From NCBI GenBank assembly GCA_021783725.1, contig JAJXTN010000002.1, positions 32,203-96,202 on the forward strand: DNA of 64,000 nucleotides, in the 5' to 3' direction. Made by a program: the position numbers and the translations under genes. Of the stretch, positions 15,981 through 25,762 are shown piece by piece. Below the pieces are notes generated by a model that saw only the letters and a program-made list of their open reading frames with translations, searched no databases and was not told the DNA's origin. Position 1 is the first letter of the stretch. Each line of letters begins with the position of its first letter. Source of the DNA: a bacterium (GTDB taxonomy: Bacteria > Patescibacteriota > Saccharimonadia > Saccharimonadales > UBA4665).

Positions 15981-18317
15981 CTAGCGCATACCGATTCGGG
16001 CGAAGCCAAAGAAAATAGCCCCAAATACAAACGCTATAATAATTGGCGCGATAGTAGATAGCCAGTTACGTTTTCCGGGTCTGAAATATCGTAGAGTTAG
16101 TGAATTAGTAACGACTGAGACCGAGCTTAGGGCCATCGCCAGACCAGCTAGCTCTGGTTTTAGAATCAGCCCAAAGCCAGCAAACGCTCGAGCGGCAATC
16201 GGTATGCCGACGACATTGTAGAACAACGCAAAAAACAAGTTTTGATGAATCTTGCCGACGGTTTCGCGAGATAGCTGAATGGCTGTTATAACGTCCTTAA
16301 GATCACTCTTCATGAGCACTATCCCACCGGTCTCCATGGCAATATCTGTGCCATTACCCATGGCGATGCCTAAATCAGCTTGAGCCAGTGCTGGTGCGTC
16401 ATTTATGCCGTCGCCAACCATCGCCACGTTATGACCGGCCAATTGTAATTGCTTAATTTTTGTCGCCTTATCCTTTGGCAAGACTTCAGCTATAACATTT
16501 TTAATACCGAGTTCACTAGCAATCGCTTGGGCTGTGCGTTGATTATCACCGGTGATCATATAGACAGTCAGGCCCATTCCAGCCAGCGTGCTTATGACAA
16601 GTTTTGAACTTGGCTTAAGCGTGTCAGCCACGGCAATTGCTCCAAGTAGTTCATTTTTGTTAGCCAATAACATCACAGTTTTACCCTGCGACTCAAGTTC
16701 TTCAATACGTTCAGTTACAGTTACCGGCAATTTTGTACCTAAGGTTTCTGACACTAAAAGACGATTGCCGAAATAGTAAGCAATATTATTAACTACTCCA
16801 GACACGCCTTTACCAGATATTGATTGAAAATCTTTTAAGTCTAATGCGTCGAAATGCTCAGTCCGAGCTGATTCGACGATTGCGTTAGCTAGTGGGTGTT
16901 CACTATCACGCTCTAGCGATGAAGTGATTGTAAGTAAGGCTTGTCTATCACTAGCGCCGAAGCCGATCACATCGGTAACGCTAGGCTTACCATTGGTCAG
17001 TGTGCCTGTTTTATCAAAAATAATCGTATCGATCGATCGTGTAGCCTCAAGAGGCTCGCCACCTTTTACTAGCACTCCCAATTCGGCGGCCTTGCCAGTA
17101 CCGACCATAATCGCTGTTGGTGTCGCCAAGCCAAGGGCGCAAGGACAAGCGATAACTAGTACAGAAGTAAAAGCCATTAGGGCGTAGGTGAAGCTACCAC
17201 CAAAAACAAAAAACCAGACCAAAAAAGTTAACACCGCGATAGCGATAACCGCTGGCACAAACCAGCTCGATATCCTATCGGCCATATCTTGAATCGGAGC
17301 TCGCGAGCTTTGGGCATCGTCAATCATTTTAATTATTTGGGCCAACATCGTTTCTTGGCCAATTCGGGTTACCTGGAATTCAAAACTGCCGGTCTGATTG
17401 ATTGTTGCACCGACTACCGTATCACCAATATGTTTCGTGACCGGCATGCTTTCTCCAGTCACCATAGACTCATCAATGCTTGAATCGCCCTTACAGATGA
17501 CGCCATCGAGGGGCACCGTTTCACCAGGCCGAACCAGTAGAATATCATCATGCTTAATCTGGGCAATCGGCTTATCAATGATAGCCCCTTTGACAATTAC
17601 GTGCGCCGACTTAACTTGAAGGCTCATCAGTTTATGTATAGCTTCGTTCGATTTATTCTTGGCTCTAGCCTCCAACCATTTTCCGAGCAATACGAAAGTG
17701 ATCAAGAACGCCGCTGTTTCAAAATATAATTCCGGTATTTTTTGGTCATTAATGCCGACCAAACTGTGGTTATGGACAACATACTTGATATAGAAAGCCA
17801 GACTGTAAAAATAAGCCGCCGAAGTCCCAATAGCGATCAGACTATCCATATTAAAACTACGAATTTTGAGTCCCGACCACATACCCTTGTAGAAACCTGC
17901 TCCTAGATAGAATTGAATGATCGTCGTTAAAATCAGTGAGATGATGCCGATATACGGCGGTATAAACTTAGCCCCAGGCAACCAAAGCAAAAAATCCAGT
18001 AACATAAAGTAGAGTAGGGGCAATGTAAGACTTAGACTGAGCATAAACTTGCGCTTGTAGTCATCCCCTGAACCACCATGGTTCATATGATTAGTCATGT
18101 CATTGGGGTCGATCAGCTGAGCCGAATAGCCAGCTTTTTTAACGGCCGCTAACAAGTTATCGACCATAATTGCGTCTGTATGATCAACTACAGCTTTTTC
18201 GTTAGCGTAATTCACCGTAGCGTCACTAACTCCACCCAGTTTCTTGAGCTCTTTCTGGATGACAACGGCGCACGAACTACAGTGCATACCTTGAATTGCA
18301 AGTTTGGTTTTAGTCAT
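15981..18317 (-). CDS. copA: Copper-exporting P1B-type ATPase
   Basis: A 778-aa heavy-metal ATPase. One N-terminal HMA domain with GMHCSSC, a His-rich NHMNHGG linker, TGESMPV actuator loop, the Cu-binding CPC motif in ACPCALG, DKTGTLT phosphorylation site, the HP motif in SEHPLANA, and [13 protein letters not shown] plus C-terminal [10 protein letters not shown] indicates a Cu+ (P1B-1) exporter of the cytoplasmic membrane. It lies 1 nt downstream of the HMA-TauE fusion gene and is probably controlled with it by the divergent ArsR-YHS gene. Confidence 0.95.
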   Translation of the reverse strand: MTKTKLAIQGMHCSSCAVVIQKELKKLGGVSDATVNYANEKAVVDHTDAIMVDNLLAAVKKAGYSAQLIDPNDMTNHMNHGGSGDDYKRKFMLSLSLTLPLLYFMLLDFLLWLPGAKFIPPYIGIISLILTTIIQFYLGAGFYKGMWSGLKIRSFNMDSLIAIGTSAAYFYSLAFYIKYVVHNHSLVGINDQKIPELYFETAAFLITFVLLGKWLEARAKNKSNEAIHKLMSLQVKSAHVIVKGAIIDKPIAQIKHDDILLVRPGETVPLDGVICKGDSSIDESMVTGESMPVTKHIGDTVVGATINQTGSFEFQVTRIGQETMLAQIIKMIDDAQSSRAPIQDMADRISSWFVPAVIAIAVLTFLVWFFVFGGSFTYALMAFTSVLVIACPCALGLATPTAIMVGTGKAAELGVLVKGGEPLEATRSIDTIIFDKTGTLTNGKPSVTDVIGFGASDRQALLTITSSLERDSEHPLANAIVESARTEHFDALDLKDFQSISGKGVSGVVNNIAYYFGNRLLVSETLGTKLPVTVTERIEELESQGKTVMLLANKNELLGAIAVADTLKPSSKLVISTLAGMGLTVYMITGDNQRTAQAIASELGIKNVIAEVLPKDKATKIKQLQLAGHNVAMVGDGINDAPALAQADLGIAMGNGTDIAMETGGIVLMKSDLKDVITAIQLSRETVGKIHQNLFFALFYNVVGIPIAARAFAGFGLILKPELAGLAMALSSVSVVTNSLTLRYFRPGKRNWLSTIAPIIIAFVFGAIFFGFARIGMR

Positions 18318-18318
18318 A

Positions 18319-19716
18319 TTAGTTGACTCCAGAAGACGCGATTATTGAACCTCTAGGTATACCCATGGCGCAAGTTATTTTGTAGGTCCCTGGTTTGGTG
18401 ATAGTGAATGGCAGTTCGATCGTGCCTTTAGTAATAAGCAGTGGAGTGGTATATATTCCCGGAATCATGATCGTGCTCATGCATCCGACGCCGGTTTCGG
18501 TAGCGTTTACTCTTAAAATGTAAGCTTTTCCGACTTCCACATTGAAAGTATTTGGGCGAATGTCGTCAGTATTGTTGAAGGTTGTTTCTAGGATTTTGCC
18601 ATCTTCTGTTTGGGTCACCGTACCTTGGACTGGTTTCTTGCCGGTAATCGCCGGTGTGGAGTTAGACGAGTTGGAAGATTTCGGAATACTGAACGCTAGA
18701 TTGTAGCCCATAAGCGTTACGCCATTAGAAATGTTGTACACTGCCAGTAGTACGACGGCGACGCCCACGAATCGGAAAAAAGTTTTTGCAAACGAGCCGC
18801 GAACCGCTGACGTAAGTGCGCCTATTCCTAGCAAACCAGGAGTTGTTCCAATCGCAAATAATCCCATGACTAACGCACCAGTTACGAAACTTCCGCTACT
18901 TATAGCTACAAGTTGCATTGCTTGAGTGAATCCGCAAGGCAAGAAGAACGACACGGCACCGAGAGCCATGGCATTTTTATGGCTATACTCTTTGGCACCG
19001 TGTTTTTTTAAACCCAAAGCTTTGGCTAAGCCAGTTGGTAAAGCCAAGCCTTTATTGGACAGCCTGGGGAAGAGTTCAGTTAGCTGAAGGCCGAGTATAA
19101 CCATTACTAGTCCAACTCCAATCGTTAACATGCCGGTAATCGTACTGTTGATCCTAAACATCGAGCCGAATACGCCAAGCAGACCGCCCAAAATAAAGAA
19201 GGTAATTATGCGCCCAGCATTAAAAAATAGATGCGGCCTAAACTTCTGCATCGTCGTAGCTTGAGGGTGCTTTTCAGAGAATCGAGCCGACATACCCAGT
19301 ACTAGACCGCCGATCATCGCCATACAAGTTGAAAAGCCAGCCGTTAGACCTATCACCAAGGCCATCAGTAAACTACTGCCGGTCAGACTACGAAGATTCA
19401 GTCCAGTAACGCCGATACGCTGTAAACCAAAAATAATTACAGCTACAATTAATATACTCATAATGAATTGTTCGATAATCGATTTATCGGTTGTGAACAA
19501 CGGCTTAGTGTCGGTGCCGATATCATAACCGGCGGCTTTTACGGCTCGAATCAGTTGACCATCAGTCGGCTCTGTAGTGTAGGTATAAGTCGCTGAATCT
19601 GTTTTCAGACTAGCCTTAGCACTAGTAATGCCTGGGATACGTTCTAATTCATCAGCCACAACTATTGTGCAGGCTTTACAGTGCATTCCTTTGATTGAAA
19701 TTTCTTGTTTGTGCAT
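18319..19716 (-). CDS. HMA - TauE/SafE (DsbD-like) - cupredoxin-like fusion
   Basis: A 465-aa membrane protein. Residues 1-70 are an HMA metal-binding domain (GMHCKAC); six or more membrane helices of the sulfite-exporter/cytochrome-c-biogenesis type follow ([23 protein letters not shown] split over helices, FFLPCGFTQ); residues about 350-465 form a beta-rich domain with GVGCMST and ITCAMGIP, cupredoxin-like with Cys/Met ligands. Co-location with copA indicates copper handling, perhaps metal transfer at the outer membrane face. Paired with copA with 1 nt spacing. Confidence 0.85.
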   Translation of the reverse strand: MHKQEISIKGMHCKACTIVVADELERIPGITSAKASLKTDSATYTYTTEPTDGQLIRAVKAAGYDIGTDTKPLFTTDKSIIEQFIMSILIVAVIIFGLQRIGVTGLNLRSLTGSSLLMALVIGLTAGFSTCMAMIGGLVLGMSARFSEKHPQATTMQKFRPHLFFNAGRIITFFILGGLLGVFGSMFRINSTITGMLTIGVGLVMVILGLQLTELFPRLSNKGLALPTGLAKALGLKKHGAKEYSHKNAMALGAVSFFLPCGFTQAMQLVAISSGSFVTGALVMGLFAIGTTPGLLGIGALTSAVRGSFAKTFFRFVGVAVVLLAVYNISNGVTLMGYNLAFSIPKSSNSSNSTPAITGKKPVQGTVTQTEDGKILETTFNNTDDIRPNTFNVEVGKAYILRVNATETGVGCMSTIMIPGIYTTPLLITKGTIELPFTITKPGTYKITCAMGIPRGSIIASSGVN

Positions 19717-19796
19717 AGTTGCCAGCTCCTCATCACGTTTAAGACTTTTAATTGTTTTAGCTTTTTACTAAGCGCATCATATCAGTCATTGAAAAC

Positions 19797-19816
19797 ATAT
19801 TCAAGTATTCGAATAT
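19797..19816 (+). promoter_or_regulatory. Palindromic operator in copper intergenic region
   Basis: ATATTC and GAATAT are inverted around AAGTATTC, directly upstream of the regulator's TATACT box (19831-19836) and within the promoter region of the divergent cop genes. This is the placement and symmetry expected of an ArsR-family operator. Confidence 0.6.
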
Positions 19817-19842
19817 ATAATACTTTATGTTATACTTGTGGC

Positions 19843-20316
19843 ATGTATAGCCACGTATTTGAATTAGAAGAAGACGTATTTAAAATTATTGCCAATCAAA
19901 AACGTCTAGAAATAATTCAACTTCTGTCAAAGAAGGAGCTCAATGTATCTGAAATGATTACAATGCTTGGTTTACGTCAGTCCAACTTATCGCAACACTT
20001 GTCATTACTCAGGCAACACAAGATAGTCTCGGTGTCCAAGCGGGGACGCGAAGCATACTACAAACTAGCTGATAATAACATCGCCGAAGCCGTAAAGCTG
20101 ATCTATGTATTTCTACAGAAACAGTATGGGGTAGGTGAATTAGGCAACGACGAGTCAATCTTCCCAATAGTAGTCGATCCGGTATGTGAAATGCGCATCA
20201 GTGCTTCTGAAGCATTCGACAGCATCACATACAAAGATACCGCCCACTATTTCTGCGCCAGTGGTTGCAGGGACAGCTTCAAGAGTAATCCCGAACTATA
20301 TTCTAAGTCGATTTGA
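19843..20316 (+). CDS. ArsR-type metalloregulator with C-terminal YHS domain
   Basis: A 157-aa protein. Residues 1-90 are an ArsR winged helix (LEIIQLLSKKELNVSEM, LRQSNLSQHLSLLRQHKIV); the C-terminal third is a YHS-like metal-binding domain (DPVCEM, AHYFCASGCRDSF). The start at 19843 follows TATACT by 6 nt and fits the domain start; a longer upstream frame lacks domain support. Probably represses the divergent copper genes and releases DNA on Cu binding (inference from context). Confidence 0.85.
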   Translation: MYSHVFELEEDVFKIIANQKRLEIIQLLSKKELNVSEMITMLGLRQSNLSQHLSLLRQHKIVSVSKRGREAYYKLADNNIAEAVKLIYVFLQKQYGVGELGNDESIFPIVVDPVCEMRISASEAFDSITYKDTAHYFCASGCRDSFKSNPELYSKSI

Positions 20317-20364
20317 AATGTGTACTATACAGACTCATCGTTTAACGCTTGAGTGACTTTAAAG

Positions 20365-21042
20365 CTAGCTAAGTGATTCGCGTAGCTTGGGCAGATCTAG
20401 AATCGTGAAAAGATGATCGGTTTGGCCCAAAAGTTTCTCTTCAAAAAGTATTTCTAGAGCTCTACTAGCCGTCTCACGGTTCATATTTATTGAGTCAGCA
20501 ATATCTTGGTGGGTTATCGGAGCATCTATCAGCACAGTATTACCATGTTTAACTCCAAACCTCTCGGACAGAGCCAGTAACTCGGCAATAATTCTACCTC
20601 TTGCTGATCTAAATTCTAAAGTCTGAATTCTCTGAGTGTAGGCGGTTATGATAGTTACGTCTTGTTTTAGTATCTCCTGTGACAGCCAAGTATTATTACC
20701 CATAGCCATGCGCAGATCATCCTTAGAGGCTCTAAGTACAGTCACATCATTCATTGCTTCGTAGAACAATCCCGTGGTATGGGCCCCATCTAGGGCCCAA
20801 GGCAAGGGTATGAACTCGTTGACGTTGTGAATTAATAATAGATTTCCGTGTCCATCATCTGATACAGAGTAGGCCTTAACGAATCCTTTTTTGATAAGAT
20901 ATATACCTTGAGGCTCATTTATACCATCAATGATAGTTTCTCCACTAGTGAAATGCATCAGCACTCCATTACTAAAGTGGGCGATGATACTTTCATCAGA
21001 AGTATCTGAAGTCGGAATACCAGACTTAATATTCGTTGACAT
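20365..21042 (-). CDS. Crp/Fnr family transcriptional regulator
   Basis: A 225-aa regulator: cyclic-nucleotide-binding beta-barrel (residues about 20-130, FTSGETIIDGINEPQGIYLIKKGFVKAY) and a Crp-type winged helix (APITHQDIADSINMNRETASRALEIL). No Fnr-type cysteine cluster is visible, so the sensed ligand is unknown. An AT-rich TATAAT-like box precedes the ATG on the minus strand. A second family member lies at 31900-32592. Confidence 0.88.
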   Translation of the reverse strand: MSTNIKSGIPTSDTSDESIIAHFSNGVLMHFTSGETIIDGINEPQGIYLIKKGFVKAYSVSDDGHGNLLLIHNVNEFIPLPWALDGAHTTGLFYEAMNDVTVLRASKDDLRMAMGNNTWLSQEILKQDVTIITAYTQRIQTLEFRSARGRIIAELLALSERFGVKHGNTVLIDAPITHQDIADSINMNRETASRALEILFEEKLLGQTDHLFTILDLPKLRESLS

Positions 21043-21215
21043 AATATAATTATATACTCTTATAGATATATATCCGTGATACAGCGCACATACTCACCAG
21101 CCAACTACCGCTATCCTAGAGATAGTAAGCTATCATTTAACGCACAACATTAGGAGAGTGGGGTGTCACGTAACTGCTAGGCTTTGTTCTGTAAGCTAAC
21201 TATAGGGGGCGTAAT

Positions 21216-21419
21216 ATGTCACAAACATATTCGGCAATAAAGAACAAAAACCAAAAGCACCCAAAAGTACACTACCAAGCGTACCTATATAATTCTAATG
21301 AGCCACGGGAGAATATATCCAGTAGCACACCAGCCGAACTCGAGGCTGAGCAGTTGGAAGACAGTGGCCCAATGCGCCAAGAATTCCGAGACTTGGCTAA
21401 TGGATTAAACAACTATTAA
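21216..21419 (+). CDS. Small hypothetical protein
   Basis: A 67-aa hydrophilic, charged protein with no domain I recognise. Unlike most first genes in this window it has a clear Shine-Dalgarno (AGGGGG, about 8 nt before ATG) and a good terminator (21434-21463), so it is likely an expressed monocistronic gene. It lies divergent from the Crp/Fnr gene with a 170-bp intergenic region and could be under its control. Confidence 0.6.
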   Translation: MSQTYSAIKNKNQKHPKVHYQAYLYNSNEPRENISSSTPAELEAEQLEDSGPMRQEFRDLANGLNNY

Positions 21420-21433
21420 ACATAAACCTCACT

Positions 21434-21463
21434 AAAAAGACCTCCAACGATGGAGGTCTTTTT
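21434..21463 (+). terminator. Rho-independent terminator
   Basis: AAAAAGACCTCC/GGAGGTCTTTTT hairpin, bidirectional, between the 67-aa gene and the convergent membrane protein gene. Confidence 0.85.
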
Positions 21464-21500
21464 GATTCGCAATGACTATATGAGGGGAATTATGTTACTT

Positions 21501-22064
21501 TCATGGAGGCACATTGATGAGTATCGAAAAGCTATTAACTAGTTGCTTAGGTGCCGGTAAATCGGTCTGGCTGTTAAGTCTATAGCTAGATAACATACCG
21601 TCTCGTATAACTTCCTTAGCTGACAGCACGTAAGCCACTTCTTCTGACGGACGAGCAAATAGCGACTGGATACTGGTAAAACCATTGGCAATATAGCTAG
21701 ATCGTTCGGCCGATAGTTCGGCGCTAAAGACGATAGAGAAGATACCTATTTCAATAAGCGTGAATGAATCACCGAGTAGCATCCAAGGATTCATATATCC
21801 GAGTAGGGAAGGCGAGGCTATGCTCATAAACCCAAGTGCTAACATCAAAAAACCGCTAACGCTAAGCAAGGCTCTAGTAGTATATATTCGGAAACTAGGA
21901 ACAAAAACGTAAGTTAGTAGAATGGCAACTAGCGCTAGGCGAATATAGATAAATAATACGCTTAGGTTCAGGAATATATGGACGTAATACGAATTAGTAG
22001 ATAATCCGTATAAACTGATAGCCAGTATTCCAATACTAAATAATAGAACGCTAAACTGTTTCAT
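21501..22064 (-). CDS. Hypothetical membrane protein
   Basis: A 187-aa protein with about four membrane helices in the first 120 residues and a hydrophilic C-terminal tail of about 65 residues (SYIANGFTSIQSLFARPSEE). Not recognised. AAAGGA lies about 11 nt before ATG. It belongs to a cluster of small membrane and regulatory genes (20.3-22.4 kb). Confidence 0.6.
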   Translation of the reverse strand: MKQFSVLLFSIGILAISLYGLSTNSYYVHIFLNLSVLFIYIRLALVAILLTYVFVPSFRIYTTRALLSVSGFLMLALGFMSIASPSLLGYMNPWMLLGDSFTLIEIGIFSIVFSAELSAERSSYIANGFTSIQSLFARPSEEVAYVLSAKEVIRDGMLSSYRLNSQTDLPAPKQLVNSFSILINVPP

Positions 22065-22197
22065 ATATCTATATCCTTTCTCTCAAAACTTCGTTTGAGT
22101 CTTTTGCTAATCTAAATCTCAAATATTTTTGATTACTTCAATTCACCTCCCTAATAAGGCTAGGGCCTAGCGACTCTAATAATGGACACTTCTAGCG

Positions 22198-22347
22198 TTA
22201 AGTGCTTCGTCTACCAACAAATACGTTATAGATAAATACGATTAGAGCGATCACCAATATAATGTGAATCAAGTCACCGCCAATATGTACTGCAAAAAAT
22301 CCAAGTGCCCATAGAATTAATAATACGATTGCGATTACCATTAACAT
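22198..22347 (-). CDS. lmo0937-family small membrane protein
   Basis: A 49-aa protein from the ATG at 22347, which has AAAGG 6-7 nt upstream; a TTG 33 nt earlier is less likely. Two membrane helices (VIAIVLLILWALGFFAV, LIHIILVIALIVFIYNVF) around HIGGD match the lmo0937/DUF5670 family of tiny stress-associated membrane proteins. Function unknown. Confidence 0.7.
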   Translation of the reverse strand: MLMVIAIVLLILWALGFFAVHIGGDLIHIILVIALIVFIYNVFVGRRST

Positions 22348-22511
22348 CAGAAACCTTTCGGTTATTAATTCTCCCAGCAATACTTACCAGTTTCTGCAAA
22401 TCCATCATTCACTATGATGTGCTCCATAAGTAGCTTACCGTATCTATAATAGCTCTACAGCATCACATAGTCTGTGCGCCACAGCACAAACTTTATAGTT
22501 ATAATTCTGCC

Positions 22512-23018
22512 CTAGACGATTGGTACAGCCGTCAGATTAGCCGAATACATCGGGTGGCCGGGAATCGGTGGGTCGGACGATACTAGCATTCGATTAGCGA
22601 TGTCTTCGACCGAAACGACACCTTGTAGAGCGCGTGGCACATGCGTGCTAACCGGTGTGAAGTAGTCTTTTTGAACTGGGATTAAACCAACACCGTGCGG
22701 AATCGGATCTTTAGCCGGGGCGCCGTAACTTATGTCGACAACGACGCTGTAACCGGCCGAAATAAGTTCGCGGGTTATTCGAGTCAGAGCAGGTATGTTT
22801 AGAGCTCGTTTAAATACGACATTCTGAAAAGCCAAGCCGCCGAGCGGTTGAACCAAATTTTCGATAACATCTTCATAATAATCAATATATGATCGTCGAT
22901 CTTTTTCGCTAAGCTCGTTATACCACTCGCCAAACGCCGAATATTCTTCATACAAGTGTGGCTTATAGCCATAACCTTCGGCCATTTGTTCGAGCGCGGC
23001 CGGGAAGCAAGTCGACAA
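22512..23018 (-). CDS. Hypothetical protein, possible papain-like fold
   Basis: A 168-aa soluble protein. STCFPAALEQM at the N terminus and PHGVGLIPV near residue 107 are placed like the Cys and His of C39/papain-like peptidases, and the distal PMYSANLTAVPIV could end the sheet. The similarity is by eye only. The only in-frame start seen is TTG at 23018, but the open frame extends upstream without ATG/GTG (VERGVAGPHLS), so the true start is uncertain. Confidence 0.5.
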   Translation of the reverse strand: MSTCFPAALEQMAEGYGYKPHLYEEYSAFGEWYNELSEKDRRSYIDYYEDVIENLVQPLGGLAFQNVVFKRALNIPALTRITRELISAGYSVVVDISYGAPAKDPIPHGVGLIPVQKDYFTPVSTHVPRALQGVVSVEDIANRMLVSSDPPIPGHPMYSANLTAVPIV

Positions 23019-23185
23019 ATGCGGTCCAGCTACACCTCGCTCAACATTCCTTTGATAGCTTTTTATGCTAATTGCTAATACTAAATGTAAAACTTTTTTA
23101 AATAATGTAAATAGATAATTTGGCCAGCTAACTATATTCCAATCAATCGAGCACTCATGCTATTAGATTTTGTTATATTAATAAC

Positions 23186-23743
23186 ATGGCGACATTTAAA
23201 CACCAGAACGTTAATGAACTTATTGAATTATCGAGGCTCTTAGGTGAGTTTGGACAAATTAAACGAGCCACGCTACTACCTAATGGAGAAGAGGAATCCG
23301 ATTCCCACCACTCGTTCTCTTTAGCGCTTATTGCTTATGAGCTCGCCTGCCAATATGCGCCCGAACTCAATACCCAGAAAATCTTACTTTATGCCCTAGT
23401 CCATGATTTGCCCGAATTAATAACTGGTGATGTCGTTACGCTTACCGTATCCGTCAAAGAGCTCGAGCAAAAGGCCCGGTCGGATTCACAAGCGCTTGTC
23501 GCTACAGCGGAAAAATTAACTTCGGCACCTCATATTGTTAAGGCCCTAAAAAGCTACGAAAATAAAACTGATGACGAATCTATGTTCGTATATTGGATCG
23601 ATAAAATGGTCACAATCCCGACACATTTTTATGATGGCGGTACTAATTTACAAAAATTAGGTATACATAATCACCAAGACATCCAGCAGTGGTACGAACG
23701 AACACTTGCAAAACTGCAAAAGCAAAAAACAGCAACCGCATAG
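23186..23743 (+). CDS. HD-domain phosphohydrolase (YfbR/HDDC2-like)
   Basis: A 185-aa HD-superfamily protein. SDSHHSFSLALIAYE supplies the first His, ALVHDLPELITGDVVT the HD pair plus E and D typical of the 5'-deoxynucleotidase YfbR/HDDC2 group, and a distal Asp lies in YWIDKMV. It likely dephosphorylates deoxynucleoside monophosphates. TATATT is 6 nt before ATG. Monocistronic. Confidence 0.85.
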   Translation: MATFKHQNVNELIELSRLLGEFGQIKRATLLPNGEEESDSHHSFSLALIAYELACQYAPELNTQKILLYALVHDLPELITGDVVTLTVSVKELEQKARSDSQALVATAEKLTSAPHIVKALKSYENKTDDESMFVYWIDKMVTIPTHFYDGGTNLQKLGIHNHQDIQQWYERTLAKLQKQKTATA

Positions 23744-23871
23744 TTCAGCAGTCACAATCTTAGAGCTTGCCTACAAAAAAATGCACGATGAGTTAGTTAA
23801 CGCTTAAAGCGCAAATCCTTAAGAAAGTTCTAATGGTCGCATTTTGAGAGATAAGGGTCTTGAATATTGAT

Positions 23872-24135
23872 ATGACTATACCAGATTGGGAAACTAGAAC
23901 TGCGCCAGATTATAACGCTGGGGTGACGCCAGAGATGGTCGCTAGTTATATAGTTGAACACCCTTACTATGGCCGTGACCAACAGCTAGCTGAAGGCTGG
24001 CTAGTCATGCTTGACGCCGTAAAAGTCGGTGATGATCCAGTCGCTAAGCTTCAACAATTTGTATCTAAAGTTTTCTTGCATGGCAACAACAACGGTGTCC
24101 CACTGACCGAGGCCGACTATCGACAACCGGAATAA
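23872..24135 (+). CDS. Small hypothetical protein
   Basis: An 87-aa acidic protein (VTPEMVASYIVEHPYYGRDQQ), probably helical, not recognised. A TTG 12 nt upstream (23860) is an alternative start with AAGGG before it. No membrane helix or signal peptide. Confidence 0.5.
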   Translation: MTIPDWETRTAPDYNAGVTPEMVASYIVEHPYYGRDQQLAEGWLVMLDAVKVGDDPVAKLQQFVSKVFLHGNNNGVPLTEADYRQPE

Positions 24136-24185
24136 CCTAATAAGCTAGGTTAGATTACTGTCTAATAAAGTTTGAACATCGAGCG

Positions 24186-24452
24186 TTGACACCAAAACAC
24201 AAGGAAGCCCTGGCGATTGGTGCCACTCTGGGTCGCTTGCTGATAGCCCAAAAATTGGTCAAGAATATCGAGAAGCGTCAGAGCATCGCCTCTTCACTTG
24301 GCATATTCCTAGCGGCCGATCTGGCAGATGGCGTCATCGCACACCAGTACAATGTCGACACCCCACTGCGTAGATTTGCCGATGCGGCAGTTGATAGAAT
24401 TTCAATTTTCAGAGTCGGCTGGGCCATGAGCCAAGTTTACCCGATAATCTGA
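24186..24452 (+). pseudogene. Truncated CDP-alcohol phosphatidyltransferase-like ORF
   Basis: An 88-aa frame from a TTG. ADLADGVIAH with FADAAVDR resembles the D-x2-D-G-x2-A...D-x3-D signature of CDP-alcohol phosphatidyltransferases, but the Arg after A is His, the central Gly is Arg, and the remaining membrane helices of a 180-200 aa enzyme are absent. I regard it as a decayed fragment, though a short functional protein is not excluded. Confidence 0.5.
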
Positions 24453-24635
24453 CATAATCAACAATCAATTAGTTTGTTTTACGGCACCGTTGATCCATTC
24501 ATACCGCAGACCGAATTCAGCTATATCGCCAACCAATTCAAACCTTCAATTCACGCCATTAAGCGTGGCCGGCATTTCATCGAGCGCCAAACTTTTCCTG
24601 AATTGCTCGATTACATCCAACAGAAATACGCGTGA
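24453..24635 (+). pseudogene. Alpha/beta hydrolase C-terminal remnant
   Basis: In frame after the TGA at 24450-24452, codons spell a hydrolase C terminus (LFYGTVDPFIPQ; KRGRHFIERQTFPELLDYI) ending at TGA 24633-24635. DPFIP supplies the triad Asp and GRHF the His of alpha/beta hydrolases such as the RBBP9/DUF1749 type. No N-terminal half or nucleophile elbow exists, so this is a gene relic. Confidence 0.6.
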
Positions 24636-24720
24636 GATTTCGTAATCAGGCTATTGTGTTGCAGGTTATAGCCGCGCATAATTAAAACCATAATTAGCTA
24701 ACTTGAATGGGGGGTTGATT

Positions 24721-24894
24721 ATGAACGGCATATCTATCAGCGGTCTTATATACTTTATTATCGGGCTGGTCGTCGCTAGTAACCGCGGTTATCTCGGCGA
24801 TTTAAGTACCATAGCTCATATTCTGTCGGCGCTACTAGCCATCGTACTTTGGCCGTTATTACTACTTGGTGTGAACCTGCACTTAGTTTTCTAG
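24721..24894 (+). CDS. Small membrane protein
   Basis: A 57-aa protein with two membrane helices (LIYFIIGLVVASN, LLAIVLWPLLLLGVNL). The ATG at 24721 has GGGGG about 6 nt upstream; an earlier TTG is less likely. Unknown function. Confidence 0.6.
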   Translation: MNGISISGLIYFIIGLVVASNRGYLGDLSTIAHILSALLAIVLWPLLLLGVNLHLVF

Positions 24895-24947
24895 ACCAAA
24901 CTAGATAAAAAGCTTAATTGGAGTTTATCTTTGCTATACTGCGCTTG

Positions 24948-25676
24948 ATGGCTAAAAACTCCGGTACTCAGTTTAATTGCTTCTCCCCTCCAGTGATGAT
25001 TGCCACTATAATTGTTGAATCGGGTTTACTAATATATACGCTGTGGCGTTATAAGCTGACTACTTTATCTCGGCTAGTGGCGTTGTGTCTGCTAGCCTTA
25101 GCCGTGTTTCAGATAAGTGAATATAATGTCTGCACCTACAGCGGGCTTGGTTTAGTCAACTGGTCTAGAATTGGTTACGTAGCCATTACTCTACTACCAC
25201 CACTCGGTCTGCATATCCTGCACGTACTGGCCGATAAGCCCAAACGGCGGCTAGTCATCGCGTCATATATATCAATGTTAGGTTTTATAGCTTATTTTCT
25301 GAACTACCATTCGGCCTTTATCGGCTATCAATGCACCGGTAATTACGTCATCTTCCAGATCGGCTTAAAATCGTCACTAGCTTACGGTCTGTACTACTAT
25401 GGCTGGTTATTAACCGCCATGGTGTACGGCGCCATATGGGCTAGGCAATTAGCCAAACAGGGCAGTGCCGAGTTCCGCCGGCTCAAAACTATTCGAGCAT
25501 TAATCTTAGGTTATTTAGTTTTTCTGGTTCCAACAGCTCTGGTTTACAGTGTTAACCCCTCGTCGAGGCGGGGGATTCCTAGTATCATGTGTGGTTTTGC
25601 GGTGTTGTTTGCGGTCATTTTGACGGTTTATATATTGCCGTTGGCGGCTGGCACGCGGCAGAACAAGATAATTTGA
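24948..25676 (+). CDS. Seven-helix hypothetical membrane protein
   Basis: A 242-aa protein with about seven membrane segments and little else, reminiscent of the membrane sensor module found N-terminal to some histidine kinases, but no kinase or other domain follows. TATACT (24935-24940) is 7 nt before ATG 24948, which decides the start over an upstream TTG. It ends with TGA. Function unknown. Confidence 0.65.
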   Translation: MAKNSGTQFNCFSPPVMIATIIVESGLLIYTLWRYKLTTLSRLVALCLLALAVFQISEYNVCTYSGLGLVNWSRIGYVAITLLPPLGLHILHVLADKPKRRLVIASYISMLGFIAYFLNYHSAFIGYQCTGNYVIFQIGLKSSLAYGLYYYGWLLTAMVYGAIWARQLAKQGSAEFRRLKTIRALILGYLVFLVPTALVYSVNPSSRRGIPSIMCGFAVLFAVILTVYILPLAAGTRQNKII

Positions 25677-25755
25677 TAGTTGAATAGTGGGATAGTTAGA
25701 TAGTTATAAAGTTATAAAGTTGGGTAGCTGAGATAGTGGGGGGAGTAGTAATATG
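25677..25755. repeat. Low-complexity AGTTA/GATAG-type repeat
   Basis: Short imperfect repeats of GATAGTT, AGTTATAA and GTGGGATAG fill the gap between two genes. No coding or promoter signal seen. Confidence 0.5.
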
Positions 25756-25762
25756 GGGGTGT

